Source: CAVQNQ01 sp964427655 (GTDB taxonomy: Bacteria; Acidobacteriota; Terriglobia; Bryobacterales; Bryobacteraceae). Taken from it: a stretch of DNA of 9,414 nucleotides. The DNA is taken from NCBI GenBank assembly GCA_964427655.1, contig CAYRWE010000196.1, forward strand, positions 1-9,414, written 5' to 3'. The translations under genes were made by a program, and so were the position numbers. This document shows, piece by piece, positions 1 to 5,240 of the stretch. The notes under the pieces were generated by a model that was not told the origin of the DNA, did not search any database, and saw only the letters and a program-made list of their open reading frames with translations. Numbering within the stretch: the first letter of the stretch is position 1; each line of letters begins with the position of its first letter.

Positions 1-1
1 G

Positions 2-2614
2 GAGAGCGGCGAGGACGTGCGGCTGAGCGAAGATTACTTCATCGAAGCGCAGAAGTATCAGCCGCCCGAAGTGAGCATCTCGCGGCCGGGCCGGGATTTC
101 CGTGCCAGCCCCATCGAAGAGGTCACCGTGTCGGTGGACGCCAAGGACTCCTTCGGTCTGAAGAACGTGGAGCTGCACTATTCCGTGAATGGCGGCGCCG
201 AAAAGGCCGTTCCGCTGCTCCAGGCCAAGGGCGCAAAGACCGCCTCGGGAAGCACGGTCATCGCGCTCGAAGATTTCAAGGTGCAGCCTGGCGACGTGGT
301 GAGCTTCTATGCCACCGCGCAGGGCGCGCGCGCCGTGGCCAACACCGACATGTTCTTCATTCAGGCGGAGCCCTTCGAGCGCAACTACACCCAATCGCAG
401 GAAATGGGCGGAGGGGGAGGAGGAGGGGGCGGCGACCAGCAGAACGAGATCTCCGAGCGGCAGAAGGAGATCATCACGGCCACCTGGAACCAGCTCAAGG
501 GCAGCGGGCAGAAATCCGCCGATCAGAACGCGGCATTCCTGGCGTCCGTGCAATCCAAGCTGCGCGACCAGGCCACCTCGCTGGCCAATCGTATGAAGAG
601 CCGCCAGCTCACCGACGCGGGCGATTCTTTCAAGAGCTTCGTCGAGGATATGCTGAAGGCCTCCGAAGCCATGGGCCCGGCGGCCGACAAGCTGAAGAGC
701 GCCCGGTGGCAGGATGCCCTGGCGCCCGAACAGAGAGCCTTGCAATATCTGCTGCGCGCCGAATCCACGTTCCGCGATATCCAGGTGGCTTTCGGCAGCC
801 GCGGCGGGGGAGGCGGCGGCGGGGGGAATGGCGCCACGCGCGACCTGCAGGGTCTGTTCGATCTGGAACTCGATACCGAGAAGAACCAGTACGAGAGCAA
901 CCGGCCGATGCAATCGGCCGACCAGCGCCAGCGCGATATCGACGAAGCCCTGCAGAAGCTCCAGCAGCTTGCGCGCCGCCAGCAGGAATTGGCCGAGCAG
1001 CAGCGCCGCGGCCAGCAGAACTCCCAGCAGCGTTGGGAGCAGGAGATGCTGCGCCGCGAAGCCGAGCAGCTCAATCAGCAGATGCAGCAGATGATGCGCG
1101 GCGATTCCGGCCAGTTGAGCCGCAACGGCCAGCAGGGCCAGCAAGGCCAACAGGGACAGCAGGGGCAAGAGGGGCAGCAAGGGCAACAGGGACAGTCCGG
1201 GCAATCCGGCCAGATGCAGCAGGGACGCGCGAATCAGGCCGGCCAGCCGGGAGGCACGGGGCAAATGGCCGGAATGCGCGGCGCCGATCCGCGGCAGCTC
1301 CAGCAGACGCTCGACCGCCTCCAGCAGGCGCTGCAGGATATGCGCCAGGCGGCCTCTTCGCAGCAGGCCGGGACGCCGCAGGCCGAGGCCGATGCCCGCC
1401 GCGCGGCCGACCGCCTTAAGGAAGCCGAGCAGATGCTGGGAAGCCTCCGCGGCGCCCAATCCAAGAACCAGATAGAGGGCCTGGCGCGCGAAGCCGACGA
1501 GCTGGCCCGCCGCCAGCAGGAATTCGAAAGCCAGCTCCGCGGCACCTACGGGGCTGGGGCCGGCGGGCGGCCGTCCCTATTGGGCCAGCCCGGCCAGACC
1601 GGGCAGCGCGCCGCCACGCGCCAGCAGTCCGAGCAGCTCGCCGATCGAAAGGAGAGCGAGGCCAAGGATATCAAGCAGCTCGAACAGGACATGCAGAACG
1701 CCGTGCGCGATCTCTCGGCCACCGAGCACCAGACCTCCGCGCGGCTGCGCGACGCGCTGGGCGAAATGCAGCAGGCCGAGATGCCGCGCGACATGCAGCG
1801 CAATGCCGATTGGATCCGCCGCGGAATGGGCGATTATGCAGTCATGTCCGAGTTCAACATGACGCAGGCGATGAATAACTTGCGCGATCGGCTGCATTCG
1901 GTCGAGCAGGCCATGGGGTCCGGAAAAGAGGGCGAGGGCCAGCAGGAGGGCCAGGCCGTGCAGCAGGCTCTCAACCAGGTCGAGCGGCTGCGGCGCCAGA
2001 TGGAGCAGTTGCAGGCCGGCGCCCAAGGAAAGCAGCCGGGAGGCCAGGGCCAGCAGCAGGGTCAATCCGGTCAGCAGCCGGGCCAGCAAGGGCAGGGCGG
2101 CCAATCGGGCCAAGGCGGTCAGCCTGGGCAGCAGGCTCAAGGCGGCCAACCGGGTGGCAGCCCTAACGGCGGCGGTGGTCCGGGGGGCGGCAGCTATGGC
2201 GGCTATCGCAATGGCGGCTGGAATCCGGGCGGTGCCTGGGAAGGCGCGGGTGGCCCGTGGACCGATGGCCCCGTGCGCCCACAGGATTTCCAGAACACCT
2301 ATCGCGAGACCCTCCGCAGCCTCTCCGGGGTGGAGCAGCAGATGCGCGGCGACCCTGGTGTGACCCGCGATATCCAGGCGCTCATGCAACAGTTGCGCCA
2401 GATCGATCCCAATGCGTACGTAAACGATCCGCTGCTGGCCGCGCGCATCCAGGCGACGCTCACCACGGGGGTCGAGCAAGTGGAGATGGAACTGCGCCGG
2501 AAAGTGGATGAGACCGGCGCCGGCAGCGTGCGCAGCCCGGGCAGCGAACCGGTGCCCCAGGGCTATGCCGACGCGGTCGCCGAGTACTTCCGCAAGCTCA
2601 GCAAATCGAAGTAG
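2..2614 (+). CDS. DUF4175-like Gln/Gly-rich envelope protein, C-terminal part (5' end outside window)
   Basis: The frame is open from the first complete codon at position 2, so the GTG at 17 is not a real start. The visible part is about 870 residues. In order (numbered from the codon at 17) it shows: a beta-rich segment at 18-120 with the D-x-F-G-L-K-x-V-x-L-x-Y-S-V pattern typical of DUF4175-like proteins; a nine-Gly run at 131-139; an ISERQKEII helix at 144-152; an eight-Gly run at 263-270; long charged, Gln-rich helices, probably coiled coil (about 285-365); a G-Q-Q triplet tract; more Gln/Arg/Glu-rich helices (410-670); a second Gly/Gln/Pro tract; and a C-terminal helical region ending in a YFRKLSK tail. 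Family members I know carry N-terminal membrane helices, which would lie upstream of the window; no membrane segment is visible here. Function is unknown; a role in the cell envelope is inference. It converges on the NHL gene, with 11 nt between the stops and no visible hairpin plus T-run terminator. Family assignment is from motif memory and is moderately sure; the coding call is very sure. Confidence 0.85.
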   Translation, partial: ESGEDVRLSEDYFIEAQKYQPPEVSISRPGRDFRASPIEEVTVSVDAKDSFGLKNVELHYSVNGGAEKAVPLLQAKGAKTASGSTVIALEDFKVQPGDVVSFYATAQGARAVANTDMFFIQAEPFERNYTQSQEMGGGGGGGGGDQQNEISERQKEIITATWNQLKGSGQKSADQNAAFLASVQSKLRDQATSLANRMKSRQLTDAGDSFKSFVEDMLKASEAMGPAADKLKSARWQDALAPEQRALQYLLRAESTFRDIQVAFGSRGGGGGGGGNGATRDLQGLFDLELDTEKNQYESNRPMQSADQRQRDIDEALQKLQQLARRQQELAEQQRRGQQNSQQRWEQEMLRREAEQLNQQMQQMMRGDSGQLSRNGQQGQQGQQGQQGQEGQQGQQGQSGQSGQMQQGRANQAGQPGGTGQMAGMRGADPRQLQQTLDRLQQALQDMRQAASSQQAGTPQAEADARRAADRLKEAEQMLGSLRGAQSKNQIEGLAREADELARRQQEFESQLRGTYGAGAGGRPSLLGQPGQTGQRAATRQQSEQLADRKESEAKDIKQLEQDMQNAVRDLSATEHQTSARLRDALGEMQQAEMPRDMQRNADWIRRGMGDYAVMSEFNMTQAMNNLRDRLHSVEQAMGSGKEGEGQQEGQAVQQALNQVERLRRQMEQLQAGAQGKQPGGQGQQQGQSGQQPGQQGQGGQSGQGGQPGQQAQGGQPGGSPNGGGGPGGGSYGGYRNGGWNPGGAWEGAGGPWTDGPVRPQDFQNTYRETLRSLSGVEQQMRGDPGVTRDIQALMQQLRQIDPNAYVNDPLLAARIQATLTTGVEQVEMELRRKVDETGAGSVRSPGSEPVPQGYADAVAEYFRKLSKSK
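1127..1227 (+). repeat. Collagen-like Gly-Gln-Gln triplet tract inside the DUF4175-like gene
   Basis: The DNA repeats with a 9-nt period of the form GGN-CAR-CAR, encoding consecutive Gly-x-x triplets (mostly GQQ, with GQE and GQS variants), at about residues 371-404 counted from the codon at 17. Proline is absent, so a true collagen triple helix is unlikely. A flexible hydrophilic linker between helical segments is more likely. Short tandem repeats of this kind can change length by replication slippage, and the 9-nt unit would keep the frame. Confidence 0.8.
2030..2160 (+). repeat. Second Gly/Gln/Pro low-complexity tract in the DUF4175-like gene
   Basis: This stretch encodes mainly Gly, Gln, Ser and Pro in irregular GQQ/GQP/GQS/GGQ steps, then passes into a Gly/Asn/Tyr/Trp-rich segment to about 2250. 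It separates the last long Gln-rich helix from the conserved C-terminal helical region. The repeat is less regular than the tract near 1127. Probably a disordered linker; no function can be assigned. Confidence 0.7.
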
Positions 2615-2625
2615 GCGAGTCGCGA

Positions 2626-5169
2626 TTACTGAACCGTGACCACCGGGCCGGCGGGCGTCTGGACGCCGCCGACCGTGGCCACCAGCGGCTGATCTCCGCT
2701 GCCCGTAGTTGGGACGGTGACGTTCAGTTGGTACAGCCCGGCTCCGATGATTCCCGTGAATCCGACGGTCGCCGATACGCCGCCGATTGTCACAGCGATG
2801 TGATTGCTCGTCGGCGCGGCGGGGCCTGCATAAAGCTGGCCCGGCGGCACGACTGGATTGGTCGGCCCGAAGCCCACGCCGAAAAGCGTCAGCGTCTCGC
2901 CCGCGTGAACCGGACGCGTGTTGAATGAGAACGTGTTCGCCGGTCCCACCAGGTCGTATATTCCGCCCCCATAAGCGCCGGTGCCATTGGGTGTCGCGAT
3001 TTCGGCGGCCACGTGCTTTCCGTCTCCCAGCAGGCTGAACGAGGGACCGAACTGCGCCATCGTCACGGTGGATGTCGCCGTGCCGGAAGCCGTGGTGACC
3101 GCCACGCTCACCGGCCCGGTGGTCGCGTCGTCGGGCACTTGCAGGTTGATCTGCGTGGGGCTCACAAACCACAGGTAGGCGAGCCTGCCGTCGATCAAGA
3201 CGCTGGTGCCTCCCAGCGTCTTTGGAAAGTCGCCGTTCCAGATAGACGTCCCGCTCGCCAGATTGCTTCCGAAAATCGAGACCCAGGAGCCGGGCTGAAC
3301 CACGGCAGCCGAGCTGTAAATCGGCGCGATAGTAGAGATGGCCGGCGCGGTGCCCGGCGTGAGGAGGCGTATGCGATTGCTCGAGGTGTCGGCGACGTAA
3401 ACGTTGCCGGCCGAGTCCACGGCCACGCCACTGGGCTGGTTCAGTTGGGCGCTAGTGGCGGGGCCGCCATCGCCGCTATACCCTTGCGTCCCGTTACCCG
3501 CCACAGCGGCGATCGCGCCGTTCGTAACCCGGAAGATACGCTCTTGCACGGTATCGGCGACGTAGACATTGCCCGCCGAATCCACGGCCACCCCCCGGGG
3601 CGCCCCATACACGCCTGCTTCCACTTTCGCCGTGATCGTCCCGTTGGACACCTCGCGGATGTCGCCGGTTTCGGCGATATAGAGGTTGCCGGCGGAATCC
3701 ACGGCGACACTCTGGGGATTTGACAACTGTGCGCTTGTGGCAGGACCGCCGCTGTTGCTGAAACCCCCGCCGGCCACGGTGGCTATCAACCCATTCGAGA
3801 CCTTGCGGATACGGTTGTTACCCCAGTCGGCGATGTACAGGTTGCCAGTGGAGTCCAGCGCCACGCCATTGGGATCGTTCAGTTGAGCGCTGGTAGCCGG
3901 GCCGTTGTCGCCGCCAAACGACATCAACCCATCTCCCGCCACAGTGGTGATCGTCCCTCCAGCCACCTTGCGGATGCGATTATTGCCGGCATCGGCAATG
4001 TATACGCTGCCCGCGGAGTCCACGGCTACGCCGCCGGGAAAAGATAGCCGGGCGCTAGTGGCCGGGCCGTTGTCGCCGCTGAACCCCTGCTCCCCGTTCC
4101 CCGCGATCGTAGTGATCACCCCGCCGGAGACTTTGCGGACGCAATGGCTATAGGTATCGGCGATGTACAGGTTGCCGGTAGAGTCCACCGCGACGCCCTC
4201 GGGCCAGTTCAATTGGGCGCTGGCGGCGGGGCCATTGTCGCCGCCGTAGTTTTGCGTCCCGTTTCCCGCCAAGGTAACGATCACCCCGTTCGAGACCTCG
4301 CGGACCCGATAGTTATCAGTGTCGGCGATGTACAGGTTGCCGGCTGAATCTACCGCCACGCCCTGGGGCCAAGTCAACTGGGCGCTGGTGGCCGAGCCGT
4401 TGTCGCCGCTCGACCCCATCGGCCCGCTCCCCGCCACCGTGGTGATGACTCCGTTCGTGACTTTGCGGATTCGATTGTTCTTCATGTCGGCTATATAGAG
4501 GTTGCCGGCCGAATCCACAGCCACTCCGCCCGGTTGGTTCAACTGGGCGCTGGTGGCTGGACCGTTGTCTCCGCTGAACCCGAAGGGTTGCGTTGAACTC
4601 CCCGCCACAGTGGCGATCACCCCGCCGGAGACCTTGCGGACAACTCCGCCATCGACGATGTAGAGGTTGCCGGCCGAATCCACGGCGACACCATAGGGCT
4701 CTCTAAACTCTGCGCTGGTGGCCGGGCCGTTGTCGCCGCTGTAGCCGTATGTTCCGTTGCCTGCCACGGTGGTAATCACCCCGTTGGTGACCTTGCGGAC
4801 GCGGCAGTTGGTCGTGTCGGCGATGTACAGGTTGCCTGCGGAGTCTACGGCAAGGCCCTGGGGATATCCCAACTGGGCGCTGGTGGCGGTGCCGTTGTCG
4901 CCACTGAAGCCGAACGTTCCGTTGCCCGCAACCGGAGTCACGATACCGGTGGCGGCATCCAGTCGAAAGACCGCGCTTTGATCCACGAAGAACAGATTGC
5001 CATGCTTATCAACAGCAACCGCCAGCGGGCTGTCGAGGCTGGCCGAAGTTCCGGGAATATTCGCCGGCAATCCTCCACCGGCGAAGGTCGATATGGTGTA
5101 GGTTTGTCCGGACGCGGCCACGGACAGAACGAGAGCGGAGAGAACAGCAACCAGTGGACGTATCGGCAT
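2626..5169 (-). CDS. Secreted NHL-repeat beta-propeller protein with Solibacter-type C-terminal module (847 aa)
   Basis: The product begins with a Sec-type signal peptide: Arg at position 4, a hydrophobic core at 5-18 and an A-S-G/Q junction near residue 21. Eleven NHL-type units follow (about residues 26-604), each built around V-A-V-D-S-A-G-N-L-Y-I-A-D and R-I-R-K-V, linked by V-A-G-N-G-T-x-G-F-S-G-D-N-G-P-A. The units near residues 465-550 are shortened: one keeps only GGGFSNSGGPATSA before its blade and the next lacks the AGNG linker altogether. The last 243 residues are the TIGR03437-type module found in Solibacter relatives, with two IPT/TIG-like halves. NHL propellers usually bind proteins, carbohydrates or other ligands; the ligand here is unknown. 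The ATG start is supported by a GGAG five bases upstream and by the signal peptide. It lies 71 nt behind a paralogue on the same strand, so co-transcription is likely. Extracytoplasmic location is inferred from the signal peptide. Confidence 0.92.
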   Translation of the reverse strand: MPIRPLVAVLSALVLSVAASGQTYTISTFAGGGLPANIPGTSASLDSPLAVAVDKHGNLFFVDQSAVFRLDAATGIVTPVAGNGTFGFSGDNGTATSAQLGYPQGLAVDSAGNLYIADTTNCRVRKVTNGVITTVAGNGTYGYSGDNGPATSAEFREPYGVAVDSAGNLYIVDGGVVRKVSGGVIATVAGSSTQPFGFSGDNGPATSAQLNQPGGVAVDSAGNLYIADMKNNRIRKVTNGVITTVAGSGPMGSSGDNGSATSAQLTWPQGVAVDSAGNLYIADTDNYRVREVSNGVIVTLAGNGTQNYGGDNGPAASAQLNWPEGVAVDSTGNLYIADTYSHCVRKVSGGVITTIAGNGEQGFSGDNGPATSARLSFPGGVAVDSAGSVYIADAGNNRIRKVAGGTITTVAGDGLMSFGGDNGPATSAQLNDPNGVALDSTGNLYIADWGNNRIRKVSNGLIATVAGGGFSNSGGPATSAQLSNPQSVAVDSAGNLYIAETGDIREVSNGTITAKVEAGVYGAPRGVAVDSAGNVYVADTVQERIFRVTNGAIAAVAGNGTQGYSGDGGPATSAQLNQPSGVAVDSAGNVYVADTSSNRIRLLTPGTAPAISTIAPIYSSAAVVQPGSWVSIFGSNLASGTSIWNGDFPKTLGGTSVLIDGRLAYLWFVSPTQINLQVPDDATTGPVSVAVTTASGTATSTVTMAQFGPSFSLLGDGKHVAAEIATPNGTGAYGGGIYDLVGPANTFSFNTRPVHAGETLTLFGVGFGPTNPVVPPGQLYAGPAAPTSNHIAVTIGGVSATVGFTGIIGAGLYQLNVTVPTTGSGDQPLVATVGGVQTPAGPVVTVQ
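2864..3354 (-). repeat. 491-bp perfect direct repeat, copy A (C-terminal module of the 847-aa NHL gene)
   Basis: Aligned by eye line by line at an offset of 2612, this tract matches 5476-5966 with no differences. It encodes about 163 identical residues covering the first IPT-like half and the middle of the C-terminal module. Mismatches resume immediately on both sides: positions 2863/5475 and 3355/5967 differ. No inverted-repeat ends, target duplications or transposase are visible, so this is not an insertion sequence. Confidence 0.93.
3358..5094 (-). repeat. NHL-unit DNA repeat array, 11 units, about 165-nt period
   Basis: Each unit carries a near-constant core that reads on the + strand as gtacaggttgccggccgaat with small changes, recurring at intervals of roughly 160-170 nt (for example near 4167, 4331, 4499, 4664 and 4829). 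Each unit encodes about 53-57 residues of beta-propeller repeat. The period is a multiple of three in nearly all units, so unit gain or loss by recombination would keep the frame. Shortened units lie at about 3560-3780. Confidence 0.88.
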
Positions 5170-5174
5170 CGGCG

Positions 5175-5178
5175 CTCC
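5175..5178 (-). promoter_or_regulatory. Ribosome binding site of the 847-aa NHL gene
   Basis: On the - strand a GGAG lies five bases before the ATG at 5169. This supports that start over other options. The 71-nt spacer 5170-5240 between the two NHL genes also contains an A-run (- strand) near 5195-5200, but no convincing hairpin terminator, which fits read-through from the upstream paralogue. Confidence 0.7.
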
Positions 5179-5240
5179 AAGACATCCGAACGAGATTTTT
5201 TAGAACATCGAGTGTATCTCCCCGCGAGGTCTTCGAGTTA

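Noticed and set aside
17..19. GTG at 17 as the start of the DUF4175-like gene
   Set aside because: The frame is open to the window edge, no ribosome binding site precedes it, and the protein begins in mid-domain without the N-terminal membrane region expected in the family.
2600..2700. Bidirectional terminator between the convergent genes
   Set aside because: Only 11 nt separate the stops. The GC-rich inverted bases near 2643-2656 lie in coding sequence and have no T-run.
1577..3172. 531-codon open frame on the - strand spanning the DUF4175-like and NHL gene ends
   Set aside because: It runs antisense to the DUF4175-like gene and out of frame through the NHL module. Its composition (Arg/Gly/His/Ala-rich) is that of a shadow frame.
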